Assembly (NCBI RefSeq): GCF_001522545.3
Contig: NC_031768.1
Span: 84,626,457-84,690,456 of the forward strand
DNA from: Parus major
Taxonomy: Eukaryota > Chordata > Aves > Passeriformes > Paridae
Direction: 5' to 3'
Length of the DNA: 64,000 nucleotides
Position numbers and translations under genes: made by a program. Positions 36,601 through 48,300 of the stretch are shown here, piece after piece (within the stretch, counting starts at the first letter, position 1; every line of letters begins with the position of its first letter). The notes below the pieces were generated by a model that did no database searches, was not told where the DNA came from, and worked only from the letters and a program-made list of their open reading frames with translations.

Positions 36601-39600
36601 CCAGTCAAGATGGGACATAGATCCCTAAAAGAGTATCTAGACCATATTCACATCCTTGCCTTACGTTGGCTGGTGGAATCAGGGAGGAAAGGCTTTTTCA
36701 AAATGAGGTGAGTCATTAAAAAAGGCTGGGAGGTGGGAGGAAGGGGAAAGGAGAGGAAGTAGGAATGAGTAGATGTTTCTTGATACAGCTGGAGAAGACT
36801 AGGGGCAGGCAGGAACAGGGGGTTATCAGACTGCAGGCAGAGTGAAGTTTGATGTAGGGAACCACAGCTATGACTGCAGTTGGGAGACTGAAAGATGAAA
36901 TTCTGAGCCAAATTCTTGTTTTTGGAGCACATCAGTACTGTCCTTAATATCTGAAAACAGACTCTTCTGTTATGGCACTCATCTCCACAGATTCTTGCAC
37001 AATGTAGGATTTATATACAAATGGTCAGCCTGTGGTGTGAATTCTTATTGCTCCAGTGACTGACCCAATGTGTTTGAAGTTTATACCTCCACCCACAAAA
37101 AAGAGCTTACAGCATTTAGATATGTTTTTTATCTAAGATTACCAGTGCCTAGTAATATTATTTCCAAACCCCAAACTATTTAGATCATTGAGAGAACATA
37201 TAAAACCTAAGCCAAAGCTGGGATTCTGTACAGCTCCAAAGAAACTCACATCGCAGGGCAAAACTCCCCCCTTGCTTTTAAGCTTGAATTAGCAGCATGC
37301 CTCAAAACTCAGATATTTGTGCTTAAATTTAGCTGTTAGCTAATGAATCAAAGACTGATCTCACTGTTAAGCCATTGCCCATCTGTATTTTATGACTTCC
37401 AGAGATACACAAGGCTTCCAGAATCAGTCATTTGTGGCTTCCCTTGTATTCCCCGACTTGCTGACTGCTCACCAAAGCACTGAGTGCTCTTAGCTGTCTC
37501 TATGCAATTTCCTGGCTGAAGGAGATCTGGAATGTAAAAGTGTATTCATCACCAGAGGTTTTGCAAGATTCCAGGACTTCAATGAAGCGGTAAGAGATTA
37601 TTTAAAATTGGAATGGCATGAAGGTTCCTCTGAGTTTTCAACCAACTATAGGGTAACTTAACCAACAAGTAAGTAACCCATAAGAAGAAACAGAATTATT
37701 TGGGATTTAAACATAAAAAAATTTTAAAAATGCACCAAGTTGTAATTACTGTTGTAATTGTACCAGACAGATCCTGACCCTTTACTGTGAGCTTCTTGGT
37801 ACAGAAATGGAGGAATAAGTGGCAAGTGGGAATGTGTATAGTATGATGCCTTAACCATTCATCTGGAGTGAAACAACTGCATATAGTAAAATGCTGAGAA
37901 ATGTTTTTGCATAAGCTAGATTTTTTACTTCAGTGCTATGATCAAAACAGTGTAACCCAGAGCCAGCTTTGCTAGAATGGTGACCCCAGTTCTTACTCCT
38001 GTATTTGAACTCATTCTAGGCAGAGAAATCATAGCAAACATTTCTCCAGAAATAATGTGCTATTTGTGTACATTTTGGAAGTGATCTTAACTTCTGTTGT
38101 GATGAGTATTACACACCATCAAACATCAGGATATATAAGATAGGAACCAGATGCTGCTCTCTGCTAGTCAGGTGTTCTGGCCATTTTTTTATTTTTTACT
38201 TTGCATTTCTGGCACTAAAACTCCCTAAAACTTACTGAGGAAATGAAAGATTGTTGCTGTTGTGCTTTTGTGTGTTTGTTTAGCAAAAACATTTGTGCAT
38301 CATAGATTTGTGTCCAGAAACACATTCCTCACTGCTTTAGTGTACTGTATTATCTGGACAGAAAGAAAAGGAAATAGTTGTGATTTTAAAGTGTTTTACA
38401 TATCTTTTCAGAGCTGTACAAACTTACATGATATGTAGGGCAGTGATGAATCATAGTCTGTTTTCTTCTTCACTTCACACTACCATAACAACCTTACTTT
38501 GCTGGACTGACTTTTGATTTACTGGATGAGAAAGCTCTAGGCAGTAGTGTGCTGACCCACCATCACCTTTCGCTTGCTGGTGCTTGCCGTTTCTGCATCT
38601 TCACAGTAAGATATTTGGCTGAGGAACTTGGTAATTGTGTGTTGTATAACTATAGGACTCCATTTTTCTTTTTGTGTCTTTTTCCTTTCACTGCTACTAA
38701 GACCTAGAGACCTGTAATTAATTTTCAAGTCATTCATGAACTCTGGTTTCTTCCATTTAGGCTGAGTCAAATTTGTCTCTGTTTGCTTGAGCAGACTAAA
38801 TGAGTGGACAGGTTAATGCAGGTGACTAAGTGGGCACATCCTAACAAGTTAATGTCCCTCAGCTAAGCTTCAGCTCCTGTGATTTCACATTCTCTTGTGT
38901 TCCTCCTGGATAATGTCAGCCAAGATATTTGAGGATTTGATCTGGCTAAAAGGGAAAACTCCTAGGTGGACCAGTTCTTTGATCCCTTCCATTACATACT
39001 GCACAAATAGTTGTGTTGGCACAGTGCAGGGAGTAGCTCAGGAACAGAGATGGACAGCAGAGTAAGAACTATTGATACTGGTGCTGCTGACAAAGAAGAA
39101 ATCATCAGGCTGGCCCTACGGCAGCTGTACTGCTTGTTCTGCTGTATGTCTGAAGGGGAGGAAAATGCACTTCCTATGTGATCACTGTAAAATTGATTGT
39201 TCAACAGAGTTGGTCCTTGAGCCTGGGCTCTGGTGCCAGACTTCTTCCCACAGAACACAGGAGATCCTTTTGAGGTGTAAGAAATCCCCTTTTTCCTCCA
39301 TATTGGGAAAGGGCCATCTGACTTTAACCTGAGGGCAAGGCCTCAGATGGATCCTTTCCCTGAAAACACCTGAACACTTAGCTCTGGGTGCTTAGAAATG
39401 CAAATAAAATTATTTACATTTCACTTGTTCTTTTCTCAAGTACCAAATTCTGGTTTTCAGTGATAGCTTTCTATCCTATTTTATGCTGTTCATGGACACC
39501 TTCCTTCTTTAGTTTAGGAACTCCCTCTGAAATATCCAGCAATAGTTTCAGACAAAGTCTTGAATTTTGGATGAATTCAGAAAACTCTAAGTATTGTAAT

Positions 39601-39724
39601 TCCTGGACATCGCATTAGGATTCCACATTACTACAGAGTAGGAAAATAGCAAAACGTAAGGATTCTTAAAAGTTTTGGTGAGATCCCTTGGGAGCAAATA
39701 TACAAAGGTTTAATTAAAAGAATT
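36601..39724. other. Intergenic unique sequence, no gene seen
   Basis: AT-rich DNA with only short open frames lacking any recognisable domain. I saw no clear CR1 copy, RNA gene or promoter. Confidence 0.55.
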
Positions 39725-40005
39725 TCTGAGCTAACCTGTGTATTGATGGTTCCCTCCCAGTTGTCTCTTCTCAAGGCTGAACATGCCTAGCCCTTCCTCA
39801 TGAGAGATGCTCCTGTCCCCTCATCATACTTGTAGCTCTTTGGGCAGGCGCTTTGGGCAAACACTATGACTATAGTTATACAACCCACTGTAGGAGCTCC
39901 ATGTCTCTCTTGGACTGAGGAGCCTGGCACTGGTCACAGCACTCCAGATGGACTTTGCCAGGGCACAGTAGAGTGAGGTACACCAGGTGTATATGGACCA
40001 GGCCT
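39725..40005 (-). mobile_element. Diverged CR1 fragment
   Basis: On the minus strand this resembles the CR1 tail coding region. 'CTTCTCAAGGCTGAACATGC' and 'CTTCCTCATGAGAGATGCTC' match the usual SLEK and leucine-rich block. 'CACTCCAGATGGACTTTGCC' and 'AGGGCACAGTAGAG' match the block encoding the RPHLEYC-like region. Internal deletions are evident and both ends are indistinct. Confidence 0.75.
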
Positions 40006-41692
40006 TAGGTCAAATACTGCCGTTACCTGACTTATCCCTGTGGTTGAAAGAATATGTTTGGTAAAACACCGTGTAAAATGGGAATGTTTATGGAGTATTT
40101 TGGGCTGCTCTCTCGCCCGACTTGAAAATTCATTTTTTAAAAAATTGTCAGGGTGCATCCATGTTTCTGAAAAGGCTTTGGGATTTCAAGCATGCTACAA
40201 AAGGAAGTCACTCTTCAGCTCTCAGTTCAGAGCCAAAGGGTAACTCTTGGCTTTTAACTCCAGCTTTGATGGAGCCCCCTTTATGGATCCAGCATTTAAG
40301 GTGAGCTGCATGGTTTTTGCCTCACTTTCTCCCTACCCCCCCAGCAGCAATCGTGTAAGCTCCCGTGTATCTCTGGGATTCTGGACACGGTCTGATCCTG
40401 TCTTTGAAGTGATGTGACTGATACCTATTACCCTGAACTACATAAAAACCTTTATGTTGCAAACAGACTACGGCCAGACGGCGCTTGAGGGAGCGCATAC
40501 AATCTGCGGGTGTGCGTGGATTTGAATCCAATGTTACATGTATCCGACAGAGGGAAGCGCTTCGAAGTGTGCAATTCCACAGCAGGTTCAGCTGGCTGAA
40601 ATCAACTCTGTGGCATTCCCACTCTCCCTATCAGTCCCAGACTCGAATTCTCGCTTCCTCCATTTGTTTACTTTTGCGGTGTTAATTTTCTGCTGGTTTA
40701 AGTCTCGAACAAACTTATCACGGGAACTGATAAATGTCGGTACAAGGGGGAAGGGCGAGACTGTGGCAGCGCTGTTTTAATCTGTCGTGTGTAGGGGCAT
40801 GCTGTCTCGGTATACAGCCTGTCTCCCTTTGCCTCTATCTACCTGTTTCACTTCAACATTCCGCCTTGGTACTTCTAGAGAGCACTTCCCAAGAACACCT
40901 CAGCATGCCCGTGCTCTTTTCCCGAGAGCCCTGCGCTGTACATGCAGTCAAACCCCTCCTCTTTTTCTCTCCAGGCACAGCACAAGCGCTGAGCCGAAAA
41001 CTCCTGTTAACTAGGGTGACAAGTTTCCAGCAAGCTTTGCATCACGGGGAGAGGGAACACTCGGATCCCGGCAATATAAGGTATAGACGCCTCGGTTCGT
41101 GCAGCACAGCAGCAGAGCAGAGCCCATTTTATTCTTGCCTTTTTTGGATCTGCACGCACACAGTCCTCAGCACAATGGAGCCGGCTCCGCGATAGCGCAG
41201 CGCGATACGGGCAGCACAAATAAAGTCATCGCAGCGCCGCTCGCCGAGGGTGCAGCTGCCGGCCATCCACTCCTTGCGTGGCAGCTCCGCTGATGGCGTG
41301 ATCGCCAAAGACTTCTGCGTCCCAGACAGGCCAGCGCCGCTCCCGCCCTCTGCCCTGCGGGGCTCCGGGAGCCGCCCGCAGCCGCAGCACGGCCGGAGCA
41401 CAGCCCGCGGCTTCCCGAGGCAGCGCCGAGGCTTAGCCAGCTCCGGGGTCCCGATCCGCTGCGCCGGGAAGGTACCACCCCCCTCCCAAAAGAACTTTCC
41501 ACGGCGGGCCGCTGGGCTGCGATGCCCGCCCCGGCCGGCGCCGAGCGGCGGAGCGGGAAGGACCTGCCCCCTCCCCGCTCCGCTCCGCAGCCCGGCCCGG
41601 CGGGCCCGGCTGCCCACCTTGGCGGCAGGGGGGCTGTGGGGCGGGCCCCCCGGAGCCAATGGCCGCGGCCAGGCGGGCGGGGGGCGGGGGGC

Positions 41693-41740
41693 GGGGGGGG
41701 GGGGGGGGGGCCGCCCCCGGGGGGCCCCGCGGGGCCCCCC
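41693..41740. repeat. 18-G run and adjoining perfect GC palindrome
   Basis: Positions 41693-41710 are 18 uninterrupted G, preceded by GGGCGGGGGGCGGGGGGC. Positions 41719-41740 are a perfect 22-base palindrome made only of G and C (six G, four C, GC, four G, six C). The tract can form G-quadruplexes and a very stable hairpin. The homopolymer length may not be exact in an assembly. Confidence 0.9.
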
Positions 41741-41779
41741 ACCGCGGCGGGCGGGGGGCGGGGGGCGGTGCCGGGCCCA

Positions 41780-41845
41780 CAATAGGGGCGGTGTGGGCAG
41801 CGGGGCCGGGCGGGGAGCCGGGCAGCACCTTGCGGCGGGCGGAAG
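41780..41845 (+). other. Candidate non-coding first exon (PAK1?)
   Basis: The plus-strand sequence GGAAG|GTGAGT at 41845/41846 is a near-perfect 5' splice site inside the CpG island. It lies about 190 bases downstream of the CCAAT box and 50 bases after GGGGCGG. An exon ending here would contain no ATG with a useful frame and so would be 5' untranslated, as expected for the first exon of PAK1, whose start codon lies in a later exon. The 5' limit given is a guess. Antisense transcripts from the same island cannot be excluded. Confidence 0.45.
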
Positions 41846-42370
41846 GTGAGTGCCGCCGCGCCGGGGAAGGGGATTTCCTCGCTCCTTTTGTAACCGGGAA
41901 GTTTGCGCAGGGGTTGAACGGACGGGTGCGTTCTTCTTCAGTCCTTCTCTTCTGCCTCCTTCTTTGAAATTTTGTTTTAGAAGAAGGTACTGAGCCTGCC
42001 TTCCCTCCTCCTGATTTCCCCCTCCTGCCTCCCCGGCTCATTCATTTTAACAAAGGGAGTCGCTCTCAGCCCCCGGGCTCTGCGAGCGGGGAGACCTTCG
42101 GGGCCGCATGCTTGGGGTCCCGGCGCAGAGGCTGGGGTGCAATCGGGGCTCAGCACTCAGTTTTTGCCGAGCACCGCGTCCTGGCTTCGGCTGGAGGGGC
42201 GGGCGCTTTGGGCAAACACAAAGAATTGAGGAGCTGGACCCGTGCTGGGCGATGGGGTGACGAAGCCTCGGGCTTTGTGTGGCTGGTGAAGAAGGGATGG
42301 AAAGGTGGGAGCTTGTATTTTAACCCCTCCGCCCGCGTGTGTGTACGAAACCGTGGCTTTTTGCTAGCAA

Positions 42371-45300
42371 AGTACTTAAAAGCAAAGCTGAACTTCGGGA
42401 TGGTGGCATAATTCAGATTGGAGGGAACGTCAGGTGGTCTCTAATCCAGCCTCCTTCAAAGCAGGGGCTTCTGCCTGGGGAGTGGATATCAGTGAAGGGA
42501 CATCGGAGACGGGTGGCACCTCTGGGTGCTCTTGAATGCACCTGGGAGCTCGGAGGAGGCAGCACCAGCATGACGAGACTTCAGAGGCAGTAGCGCTTCT
42601 GTTTTCGGCTGTGCATGGAAATGCCCCAATCCACAGCTCTCCTATGCCTGCAATCCCTGGTCTTGCTGCTTTTGTTATCCAGAGAGCTTAGAATTCACGA
42701 TTGTTGGGAATAGCTGGCTCCATCCGTATGTGTGTCACGGTGCATCTGCTCCTGCTGAGCATTACTTGATTCTTATTCTGACATTGCCTCTAGGAGTTTT
42801 TTCTTCAGGAGCAAGATTTATAAATAGGTGTCAAAACCTGGCTCTTGCTTGGGACTGGCTGTAAGGCGTGTACTTTCCGTGGTAATTATGTATGAGACAT
42901 GTATATGTGTATGTGTGTAAGAACAACCATAAAAGCTGGTCAGTCAGCCAAGCTTTTCATTTTCAAAGTGAAAGCAGGTATTGTGGCTGGGTGAAGTGGC
43001 TGTGTTGGGCACAGACTGAAGAATGTTTGTTTTCTTTGCTCGCAATTACTCTTTGCCCAGTGGCTTATGAATGCCTTTCACTGAACCACCTCCTCCTTCT
43101 CCATAGCTGGAGTTTCCTGGTGCTGCACACATTACCTGGCCAAGCAGGGAGCACCTTCCTGTCTGCTGCTCCAATATCTCTTAAGTGTGGGTGTGCTGAT
43201 CTTGCTCTCAGCTTTATAGGGTCGGGCTGGAAAAACTCCTCCTTGTGGAACAGTTTACGTGTGTGTCCACTGGATGCTTGGAGACTGCTTTTCCCTGTGC
43301 ATTTTTTGGTGGATAAGTCAGAGAAGTGAAGCTCATCTCTGCACAGAGAACAGAAGGTATGGTGGGAATTTGAGTATGTCTAAATACCAGTTTGATTTAA
43401 CTCTGGATTGCCTGTCTTGTGCCACAGAACAGAATTTGTCCTCAGCAGTACTGTGTAACAAAGCTGGAGTCTAAGACTGGACAATAAAGTGCCAGGTGAT
43501 TTTTTTTAGCCTTTTTTGAGTCCTGTGGGGAAGGACTCACATCTTTAAATGGGATGATATAACTACCATTCTTTGATTTGGAAATGAAAGCCAAAAATAA
43601 ACTTGAAGAGGAAAATGTTCTTGTGGCATGACAGCAAAAATGCTTTTACTGGTTTTTGAGAAATACTATGTTGCTCAGAAAAAAAAAATAGGGAAGCTTT
43701 TAGTTAATGCTTTTCTGTGCATCATGAGGATATTGGAATAATATGTGGCAAGTTCAATATAACTGCCACAAGTGAAAATATATTGCTCGTTTATTGTGTT
43801 TATTACTGCCTTGTTTGCACTGGATTGAAAACTGATGCTAGCTCTCTTTGCTTGAGAGGTCAAAGAACTATTTTATTATCCTTTTCCAAGTCTCTGAAGA
43901 GAGACCTTTTCTCTCAGCTTTGATTCCAATGCATGCATTTTACCAGTTTGCTGACAAGGGTTTTGTCTTCTTATAAATGTGAGCTGCAGTATGGCTTCTT
44001 TCCTTATTTTTCCTTTTTGTGCACCTGTCTCACTTCCTTGGTGTGGGAAGTTTTGTAATTTCAAAAGCTTGTTGCTATGGTCCAATATCCTTAAGTGCTT
44101 AAGAGTGTACAGAACAACCTAGAGCTGAAATAAACTTTTCTCAGTTGAAAAATACAGAAATGATCCAGAGCTCCACCCTCAAAGTGTTCTGGTTTTACAG
44201 TTCATCCTGTCAACAACAGATAACAGAAGAAAATAGACTTTGTAAAGGAACTGACCAGTCTTGATGAGGATGTGCAAGACACAGACTGAAACCAGACAAC
44301 TAAAAATCAGCCATATTTCTTAAGAGCACAGTCAGCCATTAGCTCTCTGACAGGTACTGTTGGCTTTTTACCTCTGTGAGAAGGCAAAATAATACTGTGT
44401 GCCAGAACTGTATTGTGTCAAAGAGTGTTTTTCTATACTTGGCAATGAGCTGAACTAATTTTCTCAGCCTGATGCCTTGGCTTATGTAGGAATTGGGGAC
44501 AGTGTCAGCATGTTCTGCTTGATGCTGAAGGCTTGCTTTTACAGAGAAAAGAGTCCAGTGTGTGACTCTTCACTCTTCTTATGCATTTGCACAGCTCTCA
44601 CCTGGGAGGACCCCTGTTCGCAGAGATGGGAATGGCTGAGTCCATTCCCCTTGATGGCAGCAGAACTGGGACTGTCAGCCAGTGCTCACTGATGTAGCAC
44701 AAAAGTCAGTGATCAGTTCTTCCCATCTGAGGTTTAATCTGCTCTTTGGGGATGAATAGGTTAAAAGGGCCAGATGCTGTTTGTACTAATCAGGTTTTTA
44801 CGCAAACTGAAGTTCAAGTTTGAAATTCCTGCACTTGGGTGCAGCTGTGCACAGCATGTGCAGATGTGGATGTTGTGGCTGTGAGGGGTAATGCTCATTG
44901 CTCCAGTGGTGATGGCTGCTCCTGGCTTTGTGCAGGAAAGGGAGCTGCCTTTTGTCCCATCACACCTCAGGCACATCCTCTGAACTGTGGATGTCTTTGG
45001 GTCCTTCCATGGTCTGTCGTCTTTTTGGCACATGACACTGGGGTGTATGTCACAGTTTCAGGGCCCTTCATGGGATCCATTTGATGAACACATGGATGAC
45101 TCCAAACTCAAAACATGGTTGCTCTGAGATGAATGTGTCTCCCCAGGCTCCCACTATGAACTGCAGAAAAAAAAGGCACTTTTAGGATGCGCCTCTACCC
45201 TCCTGTAGATATTTTTAAAATAGCTCAGGGAGTTGCACTTTAAAAATGCTGATTCCTCTTGTAGTCCCCCTGGTCTCCTCTGTCTCCCATGTGTTATGTT

Positions 45301-48300
45301 CTATATTGAGCAGCTGAAAGGAGTTTTACCTGCTCCTCTCACTGTGGGGATGCGGGCAGCATTGCTAACAAATCCACCTGCAAAAACACTGTTGTTGTGT
45401 GGCTTTCACTTTTCCTCTTCATTTTAGCATTTTTTTGTTGGGATGGGGGAAGAGGAAACAAAAAGAGCCCTCTGAGAAGTGGATTTCCAGGGAAATTTGG
45501 AGAAAAAGTCCAAGTATTCAGTTCTGGTTTGTGTACTAATACACAATACTAATTGCTAGCTCTTTCAGGCTAGCAATCCAAGTGTTCTGGCTTCCACTCA
45601 TGCACTATCAATCTCCTGTGTGTCTGAGATGCAGGTTAAACAATAACTTCCTCTCCATAGTTTCTTTCCTTCTTGCAATCTGTACTCTTTGGACCTGCCA
45701 TATAACTAGTTTGTTTTACTCTTAAGCTGGTATAACTTCCTTCAAGCCATTTTATTTCTTACTTCCTGTCAAAAGTCAGAAGTGGTGCTGAATCAGGCAA
45801 CCTTGTATCATCTTAGGTTTAACGAAAGGAAGAGAAAAGGGTGACTGGTGTACAAAAGAAAGTCCAAATTTGTGAAAATTGGGCCAAATCATAAGACTGC
45901 AGAAGTAGTAACCAAAGGTACTTTCTGGAAAGAAATAATTTCTACCAAAATAGCCCTTTGTAATCCCAACTATTATGTGGGAGACATGGTACACAAAATA
46001 GACTGTGGCTGCCTTGAATCATATGACATCTAGCTGCAAACAATTCCTTGATCTTGGTGGGCCTTTAGCTGCGAGACTGTGAGGAAGTCAAGTGGGGAGT
46101 GTGTGCTGCAGGCAGATGGGGCATAAAGACTTCTGTCATGCCTTATTTTTACTTTTTCCATAAAATCTGTCCATCTATAATCTAAAAGGAAATCAGGAAT
46201 GGAAAATAATTGCTATTCAAATTGTGAGTCTTTTGGGAATGGAGAAGTCTTCCAAGTTTACCTTAAGGCTTTGTTTCCTGCCCTTGCAAGATCTCTCTGT
46301 GTAGTTACAGTGTCTGTCCATGGTTTACAGCTGATGGCATTTGATGACTTTCCAGATGGCAGCAGAGAGAAGGAAAATCAAATACAAAAGGTTAGGACAC
46401 AGCTTGACAGCCTGGCTTGCTAAGGTCACAGCACCACTTTGAGTTACTTTCTCTAAGCATCAGTAGGGCTTTGCACTTTTACCTTTCTTAATGACTGTAA
46501 GGGCACACCAGTATTTTAGATGATGCTTCCCTTACAAGGCAAAGCCCATTTCTCAGGACTGATGTTCTATTCATGAGGTAAGAGCTGGAGTGAGAAATAT
46601 TTTTATTTGAACCAGAGGCTTGCATCATGTGGATTTTTTTCTTCTTTTGCATACAGTGAAATGCAAAATACCTTGTCACTTATTTGGCATAAAGTAATTA
46701 CAAGATAGGATCAGCAGAGAATGTGCATTTGGGAATATATAGGTACAAATAATAATCTAAAATAAGAGTGGCTTGGCCTCTTAATGCAATCTCTTCTGTA
46801 GAAAGAGAAGTGATTCCTTTTGTAAAACTTGTATTTAATTTCCCCAGCTATCTGTAAAGTAACCATTATGCAGTTTTGCCAACAAGTTCAGCTTGAAGGC
46901 TTTGTGCTGGGATGATTCTACAATTTGCCTTTAGTAGGTATTTCAAGAATATCTTATTTCAACCGTGCTTTGGGAGTCTAGAAGTCACAGCTGAATGTGG
47001 AATTCATGCGCTTCCTGAGTTCATACTTGCTGGAGGTGAAGCAAAAGCTGATTTCCTTCAGCAGCAGAAGGGAGAGATATTCCAACCCCTCTTTCCCAAT
47101 TCTCTGCATACTACTGAAGGTGTTAGATTCATTCATCTCAAGGCCCTGTGCTTACCTGTGTGAGGTGCTTGAAGCTGTTATGGAGCTCTCTAATGCCAGC
47201 TGTGTCAAGGTAGAGGAGGAAAAATAATAAGGCCGGGCTCATAATGTATCCTCTGCTTTTCTTGCTCATTAAACTGGTCACCTGAACCTGAACTCCCATG
47301 TTCCTTCACAATAGAAGGTAGATTTGTCAGGTAACAGCTGCAAAGACCAGGGAGCGCATAGCACAAAGAGGGATTAGCAGCAGACACATCAGGATTCGAA
47401 ATGCAATATTGATTAGCTCATTAAAATTAATAAGACACTCAATTATGAAAGTCCCATTACAGTTTGCAGTTCTTCTGGAAATAGAACAATTTATATGTCC
47501 TCATCCTTTCAGGAATATCTCATACAAGGCAAATTTTGATGTAATTTTCCTCTGCAAACCACAGATTGTGTTGACTTTTAATAGAGCCCAACTTCGTCAG
47601 TGTTTTATTTAGTTAAACATTGTTTTTGGTAGGGCAATGTTTTTAATAGACTGAAAGATGAAGGCATAGTACTAAAAAGTTTCTTTTATTGAGAGTGATC
47701 TAAATTAGTGTATAATTGGGCTAATGTTTCAGGTAGGGTCAAAAATTAAATGGCAGATATTCATATATTGGCCAATCTTAGCAAATTGATAAATCTGTTT
47801 CAAAACACAGCACACAGATTTTCACTCAAGCTCAGGAACTCAAGCATCAAATATCTGAAAGGGCATGTTCCTAAATGTGAAAAGAGTAAAATTTTTCCCA
47901 ATTCTTCAGAAATAAGTAAATAGTCTCCAATAATACACAATTTTTAAAGCTACAGATCTAATTGCCTTATGGAACCTTAAATTACTTAGAACTGGATTTC
48001 CAATGTGAATTTCTGTGTTTTACTAAGTATTGTTTTTTGTTTTGTTTTTTAACCCTTCGCTTGAGAAGGTTTGAGCCACCTCACTTGTGGTAATTCTTAC
48101 TGAAATTGCTCTAGGAGTACTCAGTTTCCATGCAAGAAAGAGGCTGGAGGAATATAAAGTCATAGAACTAGGATCCTGGGGTGATTGCCAAGTGGATGAC
48201 ATGTCTCATGGATGTGGTCATTGTTACTTTTTTTTTCTACAGAAGTTTGACTGAATTTTTTTTTTGCCACACTGCCAGGAGAGCTTATTTTCCTGTTTAA

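Larger units (their letters stand above)
41080..42370. promoter_or_regulatory. Second CpG island, probable PAK1 promoter
   Basis: GC content and CpG density rise abruptly after about 41080 and fade after about 42370. The core (41340-41880) is extremely GC-rich. It includes a CCAAT box at 41656-41660 (GGAGCCAATGG), several GGGCGG boxes (41671-41692 and 41784-41790), and a plus-strand splice donor at 41845/41846. No coding exon is visible. In mammals PAK1 lies head-to-head with AQP11 and starts with non-coding exons, so PAK1 is the simplest owner. Another gene or a non-coding RNA is possible. Confidence 0.75.

Noticed and set aside
40450..40550. Possible tRNA-like B box (GGATTTGAATCC) near 40518-40529
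   Set aside because: No matching A box, acceptor stem or cloverleaf can be drawn around it.
41129..42041. Long Gly/Pro/Arg-rich open frames of 190-217 codons on both strands
   Set aside because: They lie in the second CpG island, overlap each other in most frames, and have low-complexity peptides. They are composition artefacts.
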